From Arcuatula senhousia (taxonomy: Eukaryota > Mollusca > Bivalvia > Mytilida > Mytilidae): a DNA stretch of 64,000 nt. The translations under genes and the position numbers were made by a program. Each line of letters begins with the position of its first letter. The first letter of the stretch is position 1. Shown here piece after piece: positions 1 to 11,256 of this stretch. Where the stretch lies: the NCBI GenBank assembly GCA_963971305.1, contig OZ020305.1, positions 1,707,001-1,771,000 on the forward strand, in the 5' to 3' direction. Below the pieces are notes generated by a model, which worked only from the letters and a program-made list of their open reading frames with translations, was not told the origin of the DNA and did no database searches.

Positions 1-735
1 TTCATTCAAGCGAAAAATGTAGGTCAAGGTCACTTGGTTTTTGGTACTGACTCTTATCAAAGATGTACACACTGACCAAATTATCATCCCTCTTTAAGGT
101 TTAGTTACGAAGTTATTGTCAAAACAAAAACAGTATTACGACAAAATTAAAGCAAATGAACCAACCAATACTCTGTCTTCTTTTTAGACTCTTTACATGT
201 GAAGTTTTATTAAAATCCATCAAGTGGTTTAGAAGTTGCACTTTCGAGACAAGTAGACAGACTTGCTCCAAACGTTATTTGTGGTGGTTTTATAAACAGC
301 TCATAAAAGTTTCATAATTTTTACCATTGAATGTGTATGCTTCATGTACTAGTTGCATTTGAAATTGTAAATTATCTGAGCATGTCAACCAGAAGTTGGG
401 CTTCATCACTGCCTAATTATATATGTTATAAGCAACATGTACAACTAGCTAGGACATACTCATTTCAAGTGTGATCAAACAATAACAAAAACCTCAACTG
501 AATAGCATTTAACAACAGAAACTCAAGTCATAACATGAGTGAACTCTGGTGCTCTTGACCTTTGACATATACAAAAAATATGTACATGATTGTATACCCT
601 AAAAGAAAAAGACTTCTTGAAGTTCTTGAATTCATGAAAGTTGAATAATATGTGTAAGTTTTACAAAACTCTATTTTGATAGTTTAGTTTGGCTCCAAAT
701 AATCGCTAAACAGAGATAATGGTGTAAAGAAGAAT
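1..735. other. Unannotated AT-rich stretch
   Basis: I see no convincing exon, RNA gene or structured repeat here. It precedes the first repeat block. Confidence 0.5.
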
Positions 736-1215
736 TTGTTCTGCCTGCGACGAGACGAGACATAGGTATTACTTTCCGGCTGCGATGGCATAAACTTTTT
801 GTAGGACTTTTGTGGAAAATGAATTTCCTGAAAAGTACAATAGCTAGGCATCAGATATTTGGTATACAGACAGTTCAGGTTATGGTTTACGAAACTGTCA
901 TCATGCCGTGTGACCTTGACACCATTTTTACTCTTCTGTGACTTTGTGAACTTGGGTCTTTTTCAGGTCGAAAACTTTCTAAAATTTTATGAAATGAATT
1001 TCTTGACAAGTAAAGTAGCTAGGCATCTCATATTTGGTATACAAATAGTTCAGGTTATGGTCAACACAACCGTTACCATGCCATGTGACCTTGACCCCAG
1101 TTTCACTCTCAAGTGACTTTGTGAACTTAGTTCTTTTATAGGCTGCAAACGTCTTTGTACTTTTGTCGAAAATGAATTTCTTAAGAAAAGAATAATAGCT
1201 ATTCAAAATCGGTCC
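736..1215 (+). repeat. Fragment of the GTCTCGCC hairpin-element family
   Basis: The stretch begins with a degraded end (GCGACGAGACGAGACATAGG) and continues into about 2.5 tandem units of roughly 180 bp. Each unit carries a recurring block like TAGCTAGGCATCTGATATTT followed by ATACAGACAGTTCAGGTTAT and a CCATGCCGTGTGACC block. The same units recur in the fuller copy at 45351-46301 and once at 43532-43866. The far terminal arm is not visible, so this is a truncated copy. Short open frames across it on both strands are translations of the repeat. Confidence 0.75.
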
Positions 1216-1389
1216 CTTCTCCCTTTTATGGTTAGTAACACTACTGTAAAGTGTCATAGCATATTAATTTCAACGGTCAACGTTATACGAGGGTCACTTT
1301 TGTACCTGATAAATTTGCTTGTGAGGATAACCAATACCCTAAATCACAAAGAGAACCAAAGAAATGCCAGGTTATGTTGGATATATAAT

Positions 1390-2935
1390 TGGCATTTATC
1401 TGACTTTGATAACTAAGGTCAAGGTCATATGAAGCCATTCTTGAACAATAGCGATACATCATTGTCAAATATTAAAGCACCATCCCAAAGGATAAAAAAA
1501 GAAACACTCTGTATGTAAACATAACGACTTGTTTAACCTTTGGATCAAAGGTCAATAACACTTATTTTAACGATGATGCATCAACACGACAAATATCAAA
1601 GCCCTAAGCCGAAGGATAAAAAGGTTATGATCCAGACACTCTGCATGTAAAATTGTCATTAATTTTACCTTGAGGTCAAAGATCAATGTCAAATGAAAGG
1701 CATACTCGATCGCAACACGTCGTCTCATGGTGATACATCCAGATGTCAAATATCAAAATCGTATGTCAAAGGATAAAAAAGTTGTGGAACAGACAAGCTT
1801 TGAATGAAAAAATTGCATTATTTTAAGGTCAAAGGTCAAGTTCATATGAAAGTCATTTTCGATTGCGAAACGTCGCCTCATGGTAATACATCCACATACC
1901 AAATATCAAAGTCCTTTGTCAAAGGATAAAAAAGTTAAGGCCCGGACAAGACTGGTATGAAAAATTTGGGTCCCATGCATTATTTTGACCTTGAGGTCAA
2001 AGGTCAAGGTCATATTAAGTCATTGTCAATCGCAACACGTCGTCTCATGGTGATACATCCACATGCCAAATATCAAAGCCCTATGTCAAAGGATAAAAAA
2101 GTTGTGGTCCGGACACAAGCTTTGCATGCAAAATGAGCATTATTTTGACCTTGAGGTCAAAGGTCAAGGTCATTTGAAAGTCTTTTTAATACGCGACACA
2201 TTGTCTAATTGTGATACATCCAGATGTCAAATATCAAAGATCTATGTCAAAGGATCAAAAAGTTATGGCACAGACAACCTTTGTATAAAAACTATTATTT
2301 TGACCTTTAGGTCAGACGTCAAGGTCATATGAAATTCATTCTCAATCGCCACACGTCGTCTCATGGTGATACATCCACATGCCAAATATTAAAGCCCTAT
2401 GTCAAAGGATAAAAAAGTTGTGGTCCGGACACAAGCTTTGCATGCAAAATGAGCATTATTTTGACCTTGAGGTCAAAGGTCAAGGTCATTTGAAAGTCTT
2501 TTTAATACGCGACACATTGTCTCATTGTGATACATCCAGATGTCAAATATCAAAGTCCTATGTCAAAGGATCAAAAAGTTATGGCACAGACAAGCTTTGT
2601 ATAAAAACTGTATTATTTTGACCTTTAGGTCAAACGTCAAGGTCATATGAAAGTCATTCTCGATCGCAACACGTCGTCTCATGGTGATACATCCACATGC
2701 CAAATATCAAAGCCCTATGTCAAAGGATAAAAAAGTTGTGGTCCGGACACAAGCTTTGCATGCAAAATGAGCATTATTTTGACCTTGAGGTCAAAGGTCA
2801 AGGTCATTTGAAAGTCTTTTTAATACGCGACACATTGTCTCATTGTGATACATCCAGATGTCAAATATCAAAGTCCTATGTCAAAGGATCAAAAAGTTAT
2901 GGCTCGGACAAGTTTTGTTTGGGAAGAAGATGAAG
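1390..2935 (+). repeat. Tandem array of about 158-bp units with AGGTCA motifs
   Basis: About nine or ten units. The landmark GACCTTGAGGTCAAAGGTCA or a variant starts at 1987, 2147, 2302, 2463, 2620 and 2781, spacings of 155-161 bp. The last four units alternate between two subtypes (TTGAGGTCAAAGG and TTTAGGTCA), giving a dimer of about 316 bp. Units to the left of 1987 are more divergent. Three very similar 78-89-codon open frames (2063, 2379, 2697) are the same repeat read in one frame and are not genes. Confidence 0.85.
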
Positions 2936-3084
2936 AACTGACACAAAAACAATATTAGGTCTCCCCCTTCTGGCAAGGGGAGACATAATTACACAAGACA
3001 GGCAGCCCCTATAGCGCGATGGACGAACATACTAGACAGGCAGACGGACGGAGTGACCCGACTACTAGACATGGGTTTATGATC
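2936..3084. repeat. GTCTCCCC terminal hairpin with microsatellite
   Basis: At 2959-2984 an inverted repeat forms GTCTCCCCCTT, a short loop, then AAGGGGAGAC. About 60 bases on is an ACGG-type microsatellite (GACAGGCAGACGGACGGAG). The same hairpin-plus-microsatellite end occurs on the complete element at 47778-48546. Here it follows the 158-bp array, which may therefore be the tandem core of this element; the matching single arm at the other end was not located. Confidence 0.6.
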
Positions 3085-4335
3085 TTTAAAACCAGTCAAC
3101 AAGCTAAGGGGCATGCATATGACTATCTGTCGTCAAAACCCCGCCTTTCCTTCAAAAACCGAGATGTAAATGCGGGTTTTCTACGCTTGTTTGTAAGCTG
3201 GGATCGGATCCCTATTGGTATTTGACGCTATACATGTACCAATGGGACAGCAATTGACAGGTTTGTCATCTTGAAAACCAGTCAACAAGCTTAGGGGCAT
3301 GACTATCTGTCGTCAAAACCCCGCCTTTACATCTCGTGAAAACCTTCAAAAACCGAGATGTAAATGCGGGTTTTCTATGCTTGTTTGTAAGCTGGGATCG
3401 GATCCTTATTTGTATTTGACGCTATACATGTACCAATGGGACAGCAATTGACAGGTTTATCATCTTGAAAACCAGTCAACAAGCTTAGGGGCATGACTAT
3501 CTGTCGTCAAAACCCCGCCTTTACATCTCGTGAAAACCTTCAAAAACCGAGATGTAAATGCGGGATTTCTACGCTTGTTTGTAAGCTGGGATCGGATCCC
3601 TATTTGTATTTGACGCTATACATGTACCAATGGGACAGCAATTGACAGGTTTATCATCTTGAAAACCAGTCATCAAGCTTAGGGGCACGAACATCTGTCG
3701 TCAAAACCCCGCCTTTACATCTCGTGAAAACCTTCAAAAACCGAGATGTAAATGCGGGATTTCTACGCTTGTTTGTAAGCTGGGATCGGATCCCTTTTTG
3801 TATTTGACGCTATACATGCACCAATGGGACAGCAATTGACAGGTTTATCATCTTGAAAACCAGTCTACAAGCTTAGGGGCACGACCATCTGTCGTCAAAA
3901 CCCCGCCTTTACATCTCGTGAAAACCTTCAAAAACCGAGATGTAAATGCGGGATATCTACGCTTGTTTGTAAGCTGGGATCGGATCCCTTTTTGTATTTG
4001 ACGCTATACATGTACCAATGGGACAGCAATTGACAGGTTTATCATCTTGAAAACCAGTCTACAAGCTTAGGGGCACGACCATCTGTCGTCAAAACCCCGC
4101 ATTTACATCTCGTGAAAACCTTCAAAAACCGAGATGTAATTTATGCGGGTTTTCTACGCTTTTTTGTAAGCTTGAATGAGTTCCCTATGTGTATTTGATG
4201 ATCTACATGTACCATTGGGACAGCAATTGACAGGTTTATCGTATTAACAACCAGTCATTAAGCTTAGGGGCAAGAATATTTGTCGACAAAACCCCGCCTT
4301 TACACTTTGTACGTGTAGGTTTTTGTGCTCATTTG
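3085..4335 (+). repeat. 194-bp satellite, about six units, each with a long hairpin
   Basis: The landmark GACGCTATACATGTACCAAT recurs at 3224, 3418, 3612, 3806 and 4000 with exactly 194-bp spacing, then in divergent form at 4197. Each full unit has BamHI- and HindIII-type sites and an inverted repeat: CCCCGCCTTTACATCTCG, a loop of about 17 nt, then CGAGATGTAAATGCGGG. The first unit has lost most of the left arm by a small deletion, and the last is diverged. I see no protein-coding signal. Confidence 0.9.
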
Positions 4336-4377
4336 TAAGCTGGAGTTGTTTCCCTTTTTACATTTTTTATGATAAAA

Positions 4378-4815
4378 TAATTTGTAAGCGCGGAAGACAA
4401 GAAAATAATCTGAAACGTCGGAAAACAAGAAAAATAATTTGTAAGTGCGGAAAAAGGGGAAGAATAATTTGTAAGAGCGGAAAATAAGGAACATAATCTG
4501 TAAGTGCGGAAAACAAGAAAAATAATCTGTAAGTGCGGAAAAAGAGAAAAATAATCTTTAAGTGCGGAAATAGAGAAAAATAATCTGTAAGTGCGGAAAA
4601 AGAGAATAATAATTTGTAAGTGCGGAAAACAAGAAAAATAATCTGTAAGTGCGGAAAACAAGAAAAATAATCTATAAGTGCGGAAAACAAGAAGAATAAT
4701 TTGTAAGTGCGGAAAACAGGCAAAATAATTTGTAACTGCGGGAATTTATTGAATTGCCGAACTTAGAAATTTCCCATTGAAACCAATGGAAAATAATTTG
4801 TAAGTGCGGGGGTCC
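4378..4815 (+). repeat. 29-bp minisatellite, about 14 units
   Basis: The unit core TAAGTGCGGAAAACAAGA is followed by AAATAATCTG. GTGCGG landmarks fall at 4445, then at 29-30 bp steps through 4736. Because 29 is not a multiple of three and the unit lacks stops on the minus strand, overlapping minus-strand frames stay open as 29-residue repeats (Phe/Leu/Tyr-rich). These open frames are a consequence of the repeat and not evidence of a protein. Confidence 0.9.
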
Positions 4816-6563
4816 ACTCCGGCTTTCCATAACATTGATATTCCAGTGTTGATATTATAATCCAATCACAGTCCAGCAAAGTTTTAATATCTAGCTTCAA
4901 GCTCTGTCACAGTCTGACTTCCGGTTGCGCAATACTTAATTCCTGTTATGTTACCTAAGGTTTATTGTTGAATTCTATATGTAGCCTTTTGCTGTACACA
5001 TATTATAAAATCGATCTAAAATTAAGCCATTAAGATTTTAAGATAAACATGTTGATGAATCTAAGTCATGTAAGTGTTTATCCTAAACATTCCAGTATAA
5101 GCTTTATAATCTCCAATTTAGTTTAAAATAAGCGCATCAAAGTTTGGTTATTTTAGTGGAGGTCCACAATGCAGGATATTCTGTCCCAAAATTAAAACAG
5201 ATTTGTTTTAGAAATCTAGCAGAACAAAGAAACTGAAGACAATACTGAGCGGTAGATTTGATTAATCTTAAATGTTTTTAAAAAGTAGAAAAAATAAGGT
5301 TATTGTTGGATCCAAAGAGAGGAAAAGTGGATTGAAACTCATTCCGCCACACCTCGAATATGTTTAAAATTTCGTCTTGAATTTAACAGAATTCTCCATT
5401 TAACCCTTCCAATGACACTGGACTCAGAATTAAAACATAAACCCTGGATCCGTTCTGAAGGTTACCCCATTTCAGGAAAAATTCAAGACCGCAATCGTGA
5501 CAATTATCCTGACTTAGTATAGGCATTACATGTTAATGTAGAAACACGTGTTAGATGTGGTTTCGGGTTTGTATAACTCGAATATCTGAAGCCCTTTCCG
5601 TCTTCGTATACATTTTTACTTCGGCGGTATGTAAAGACCGTAGGGAGTTAAATATAACGACTGAATTATTCGGGTTAGGATTTGCCGTCTTCTTGAACTT
5701 ATTTGTAATTTTTATTTCGTCTACAACGTGTTACAAAGCAACATACAGAAGCCACTTTGGCGCTATTCGTCGTCTTGTGACTTATACAAAATACAGACTT
5801 GCAGGGTACTACACGTAATTAACAGCCGTTTGATATTTGGCATGTACCTCAGTTTTAACTAAAGTTTATATATGGTGTAAAGTGATTTTTATTATGCTCA
5901 TAATTCATTTATACTTCCTGTTAAACGAATACTTGAAATTTCATGGATAATGGGCTTATATACCATATACAAAATTTCCGTTTCAGTTTTACGCAAAAAT
6001 ACAGGGAATCTCATGCCACAGACATGTAAATTTTATCTCAATGACATAGAAACGTGATTTGTTGATAAAACAACAACTTTGCTTTACTGCAAACTATGTG
6101 AGATCACAGCTTTGTTTTGGGTCACCTGGACCAAAGAAAGGTACATGTGAGCTATTGCTATCTTTTTGGCGGAAAGGAGGAAAATTCCAAGCTCGGACCC
6201 CCCCCCCGGATCAGCCACTGCTCAAATAAAATATTTTTGATTGATTGTACCTCCCTTTATGATCGAGACTAAAACAAACTTGAACAGGAACGTTGAAATC
6301 CATGTTCCGCACAGTTAAAATATTTTCTGACATGTTTGTAGTTGTGGCGACCTTGGTCAGCAGGTCTCGTTGTCTGATCTTGTGTGGTGAATCGACAAAA
6401 TTGTCAAGCAATGATAACATTTTCGAGCAACCAATAACTTGTGACAAATAAGTTTATTTTCCGGATCCCTCAATAGCTTTGTGAGAAAAAGATAAAATTA
6501 TTTATCCTTATTATGTGGCTATTTCGTCATTTTCTTATAAAAAGCTACGCTGAGCGCAGCATG
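4816..6563. other. Unannotated interval with a dispersed-repeat fragment
   Basis: No gene is supported. Around 5489-5545 the motif CGCAATCGTGACAATTATCC, followed by a GACTTAGTATAGGCATT stretch, resembles the block at 34967-34999 and is probably a dispersed repeat. A run of ten C sits near 6200. The open frames at 5555-5818 (plus) and 6211-6447 (minus) have no recognisable domain or splice context and I do not call them. Confidence 0.4.
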
Positions 6564-7804
6564 ATACGACCGCAACAAGTTGAACCCTGTACGTTGGAGG
6601 CCCAATATGGATAGTCCCTTGCTTTGGTCACATGAAGCCCATGGTGGACTTACAAAGCTTTTTGACACATGCATCCTTTGGTGGACTTAGAAATGCATTT
6701 TTGAAAATATATTTACATCAACATCTAATACAAAAAGCCTTATTTTATATACACATGTATTAATTTACAATTTTGGCCCTTTGACCCCTAAGTTCTCAAA
6801 AATGGTAAAAGATATTGCTAATCCGATAAAAAATATTAAGGAAATTTTGTACATGGAATCCAATGAAAAAAATATCTTGAAAATCGGACCACAAATAAAA
6901 AAGTTGATTTTATGGGCGTGGCCTGTCTTAAGCCCCCTGTAACAATGTAATGGTGAAATACATATCAAAATCATTGACACATTTAGTAGACAGAATTTAA
7001 TGATAAATTCAATAAAATTTTTTTTCAAAATCGAATAAATAATAAACATTCTACAACAGTTTTGCCAATACACCCGTTTTAGCCCTTTTGGCCCTTTTGT
7101 CTAAAACAATAGGGGCCACAAACCCCAAATACAAAACCAACATTCCTTTAGTGGATGTAATCATCATATTAAAACTTCACAACAATTGGCAGGCCCACTA
7201 CAACTTAATTTTTGGTATAAAACTATTTGCATTGACAAACTTTTAAAAATGGCGTTTTTGGCCCCTTTGACCCCTAATTTCTCAAAAACGGTAAGAGATA
7301 TTGCAAATCTGATTGAAAAACGCAGGCAGGGATTTTCACAAGGATTCCAATGAAAAAAAGTTTGAAAATCGGACCACAAATAAAAAAGTCAATTTTTTGG
7401 GTGTGGCCCCTTTTTGACCTCCAGTATCAATGTAACAGTGCAATATATATCAAAACCATTGACACATTTTGTTGACAGAATTTAATGATGAATTCAATAA
7501 AAAAAGAATTTCCAAAATCGAATGAATAATAAACATTCTACAATAGTTTTGTCAAAACACCCGTTTTAGCCCTTTTTGGCCCTTTTTTCTAAAAATATAC
7601 GGGCCACAACCCCCAAATACAATACCAACCTTCCTTAAGTGGTAACAAACATCATATCAAAATTTCATAACATTCGGTCAATATTTACTCAAGTTATCGC
7701 ACGGAAACCAAAGTGTCCACAGACGACGACGCAGACGACGACGACGACGACAACGACGACATCGTCATAACATTATACGATCGCAAAAATTTTGCGGTCG
7801 TATA
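6564..7804 (+). mobile_element. Hairpin-ended non-autonomous element, ATACGACCGCAA family
   Basis: The left arm ATACGACCGCAA (6564-6575) is matched in inverse by TTGCGGTCGTAT at the right end. The right end is a 31-nt hairpin (7774-7804) whose right half is that arm. Next to the hairpin is a CGA-type microsatellite (about 7718-7762). The core holds about two units of roughly 489 bp with GGCCCCTTTGACCCCTAA-like landmarks (about 6775 and 7261). Another copy in the opposite orientation is at 63207-64000. The open frames at 6765-7073 and 7164-7379 are homologous repeat units and not genes. The layout matches pearl/Helentron-associated elements known from bivalves; family membership is inferred. 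Confidence 0.8.
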
Positions 7805-8840
7805 AAAATTTAATCTACGCATTTGATTGAGCCTGTGACACCAGTGTTTGATGACGACAGTTATTTACCCACTGTATGACGACGATCCCCCATCTGTTGC
7901 TGCAATCAATAACACAAGAATCCAAAATCCAATATCCATTTCGCTAAAGCTACGCAAGATATGCTACACTGACTAAAATATAATCTGAAGCGAAACACAT
8001 AAATCTACTGGTCGCGGCCATGCTGTCTTGATTGGAAATCCGAAGATTGAGAATCCGAATATAGCCACCGAGTGAAAAGTGAAAGTATGTACATTGCAAA
8101 GAGATTTGGTAAATATAGAAACGACGGAAACAAACGACCTAATGTCAGTATTTCATAATATTACATGTCTCGAGACATGATAGCCATCGGACCGAGGGTG
8201 ATATCGGTCGGGGTATGATTGCTGGTATGATACACACATTACTTGAAGATTTTTACAGATATCAAAAGGTTGATAATCAGTTTCAAAAAGAGTACTAGTA
8301 ATTCGTTGCATACCTAAGAAATGGAAATCTCAATGGCACTGACTTTGTACAAACGTCTTGATAGTTTCATAGCGCATTAACTCTCTTTTTAATCAGTAAG
8401 TGATGCAAAGTGTTGCAAAGTGGGTACAAAAAATGAACCTCAGAAAATGACTTACAATACTCTAATAAATCTTTTGAGTTCTTTAAAATCCACATGTGCT
8501 TGATTCCATTACGATTATAGATAGTGTCACAGTATGCTTGTTGTCCACAACAACGCACAAAAAAACATACAGTAAAAGTTCAATTCAACAAGAGCGAACC
8601 TGAGACAAATGGACAAGAAAAAAAAAACCCGAGACATAGAGGAACACTCTTGAGAACACTCGTTGTTACTGACATCTAGCTAAAGAAGCAACTATCGACT
8701 GATAAAATAAAACCAAGTCCATCTATTTTAAATCTGTCCGTTCGTCGGTTACACTCAAAGTACTCATCTCATATATGCAATTTCTCTCTAACCGCTCACT
8801 TTTCATAATCTACCACGCTTTTTGGTGTGTGCCATAATAT
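7805..8840. other. Unannotated interval
   Basis: I see no gene or clear repeat. The short minus-strand frame at 8367-8558 has no recognisable domain. Confidence 0.45.
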
Positions 8841-8853
8841 ATTTTATACTTGT

Positions 8854-8978
8854 TGACTGGGTATGAGGGAAATAGGTAGATTATTTTCCCCGAGGTGCAA
8901 CTATTGCCTGAGGCGTAGCCGAAGGCAATAGTTGTCTCCGAGGGAAAATAATCTATCTATTTCCCAAATACCCAGTCA
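8854..8978. repeat. 125-bp imperfect palindrome
   Basis: The arms begin TGACTGGGTAT and run through GGGAAATAG, GTAGATTATTTTCCC and AACTATTGCCT to a centre at GAGGCGTAGCCGA. The right arm mirrors them with few mismatches and ends ATACCCAGTCA. Weaker pairing continues outside. The DNA just downstream (about 9240-9300) contains related GGCAATAGT/AACTATTG pieces, so this may be the core of a larger foldback repeat. A second large palindrome with a comparable GC-rich centre is at 13644-13787. Confidence 0.85.
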
Positions 8979-8990
8979 GTAAGTATTTTA

Positions 8991-9549
8991 TTATACCGAA
9001 AGAAACAACAGACAAGAACGTTTATAATATTTGACTATTTAAAAATGCATATATAATGATAATTAAAAAATCAATCAATTTATAAATGTACTAAAAAGTT
9101 GCATTGAAAGTACTTATAAAAGTTTAACACGGAAAACTCGTGCAATTAATTATATGTAATGTGACGTAACATGAATAAAATATATCAATCAAAATAGAAT
9201 AAAGAAAACGATTGGCTAAAGGCGGGGCTTAATGACGTCAGAGGGCAAATAGTTGTGGCGAGGGCAATAGTTCGGAAACTATTGACCGGTCAATAGTTCA
9301 AAGCTAGCAAACAGAAAAAATAGTGAAAATATTGTATATGCATTTATTAAAGAAAAACACTACTGAGGTATAATAATTTAAACTATTAATTAGCTTTACC
9401 AGTACGAGGAATAGAATTTTACTACTCCTCAGCCACTCAATAGTTTTTCACGAGACTTTGTAATGTGTATCTTCTTCAGTATTTAAAAAAGAAATATCTG
9501 ATTTCCGTTGTCCTATAATACTTTTTTTGGACAAGACGGACAGAGCTAC
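8991..9549. other. AT-rich interval with short palindromic pieces
   Basis: No gene is seen. Around 9245-9300 there are AATAGTT/AACTATT inverted pieces (for example GAAACTATTGACCGGTCAAT) that resemble the neighbouring palindrome. Confidence 0.4.
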
Positions 9550-9812
9550 TAAGGGAGAGACCATAAATCTATGGTAGCTGTGGTAAAATTCAAAATAAAA
9601 GGCAGGATATCAAATATCTTGAAATAAAAAGGCAGGATGGTATTTTTTGCTGAAATGTTTTTAGTAGCTTTAAAAATAAAAAATAAACTTGCTCGCGGTA
9701 GCGCGTAAAAAAATCCAGCTCGGCTTTTCCATAAATAGAAAGACAGGATAAAGAAATATCCATAGCCCCCCACCCCACCCCCCCCCCCAAAATCAAATGG
9801 TTGCTCCCTAAA
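9550..9812. mobile_element. Small MITE-like element, TAAGGGAG termini
   Basis: The left end TAAGGGAGAGACCAT is matched in inverse by ATGGTTGCTCCCTAA on the right, giving about 13 paired bases of 15. A C-rich run sits just inside the right arm. No coding potential is visible beyond Gly-rich translations of the C run. Non-autonomous status is inferred from size and ends; no target-site duplication was resolved. Confidence 0.5.
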
Positions 9813-11256
9813 TGACAAGGACAATACCTATTACAATGGTGGACTCAGAGGGTGTGTGATTCCATGGGTTGAAATTAACCTCTCTTTTCTTGGGAATTTT
9901 ATATACCGCTTCTCAATACACTTAAGACGGAACCCTCCTGGTCCACCAAGGAGCTTCGCAAAACCTGCTTTACGATAAAATGGATTTTCGTGAAACTTCA
10001 ACACAATCTGTATGATATACTATCTCAAAGCAAAGAAAAATCGACCAGCCTGAACCATGTACATGTAGTTGCTTTTGACCGAAGTAATCAGATGGCTGTT
10101 TATAGGAGTACCCCTTACTTCTGCCATATGTTATAAAACTATTAAAAATTGAAAAATAAAGACAGAGAAGTTGCTTACATGAACTTTCAGCTTTTAAATA
10201 TATACATGTACATGTATATATTTTTAAAGGATATGGATTAAATGAAAGAAATCATAAGAAATCCACCATTCCAAAAAAGTGTTTAAATGCAATACACCAA
10301 ATGAAGTCCAAATTATCAGTTATATCTAATATATATCTAATAGGAATAAACTACGATGGAGTGAGTTCGAATTTACATAAATTATAATCAAAGTGTACAC
10401 ATGATATATATTGTCAATTACAAGTTCACTATATCCAAGAAAAACTGTGAGCCACAGCGAGGCGCGAAATTTTTTTAGTGCTTCTTTATGAAACAAAATT
10501 TTGTCCGTTTTAGAAGACGATTCGGATGCCTACTAGCGAAACTTTTTCAAGATGCTTTTAACGTTTTTTTGGGGGGGGCAATAAGCACAGGTTTTGGCAG
10601 TTTTAAAGGGGGCGTATTCCTAGTACGCCTTTCCTTGGATCCGCGCAAGGGTCCGACGGGATAAACCTCTTTCTCTAGAAGCTCATGAATCATGAATGCT
10701 GGGTGGGGGGGGGGGGGGCACGTAAAAATCTTTCTTAATATCAAAAAGTTTGTGCATGAACTCGTGAAAAAAAGCCTTCATTTCATTTTCATTTTTCAAA
10801 TTATGTAAAATTAAACAAAACATGCAAAAAACTATCACATTCACTCCTTTTGGGTTAGATTTCTAGGCAAAAGAACATGCCAGACTGGTAATAGCATTAA
10901 GCCTGTCGCATGCATGAGCCGACTTGAGTCGGAGCGCCCTGTTATGGTCTTTTTTCTCGCCTGTCGGTAGCTCATCGTTTCAGTTTCATTTAATCACTTA
11001 TTTCGTGTTCCTCTCCCTGGTCATATAGCAGAAATAGATATGCTTGGGATTAAAGCAATAATCTACAAGTACTTGTATCACATTAGAAAGGTTTTATTAT
11101 TTTTTTAATTGCTTTTCCGAACGAGATTTGACATTTTTTTTTCAAAGAAGTCGTATTTTCATGTTTTCATAAGCTGCACTGAAGCAACTTACCAAATCTT
11201 TCATATATACCAGTCGCTTACGTATCCGTATTAAACTGCAAAGATAATAGGCATTA
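9813..11256. other. Unannotated interval with G-runs
   Basis: No supported gene. Long G-runs occur near 10570 and 10705. A segment about 10445-10560 (AGCGAGGCGCGAAATTTTTT) resembles a segment near 29310 and is probably a dispersed repeat fragment. The Pro-rich frame at 10547-10744 is produced by the G-runs. Confidence 0.4.

Noticed and set aside
2063..2933. Three near-identical open frames of 78-89 codons suggesting a duplicated small gene
   Set aside because: They are the dimer of the 158-bp tandem array read in one frame, with no start context, domain or codon-level constraint.
4300..4723. Overlapping hydrophobic minus-strand frames suggesting membrane proteins
   Set aside because: Produced by the stop-free 29-bp minisatellite in shifted frames.
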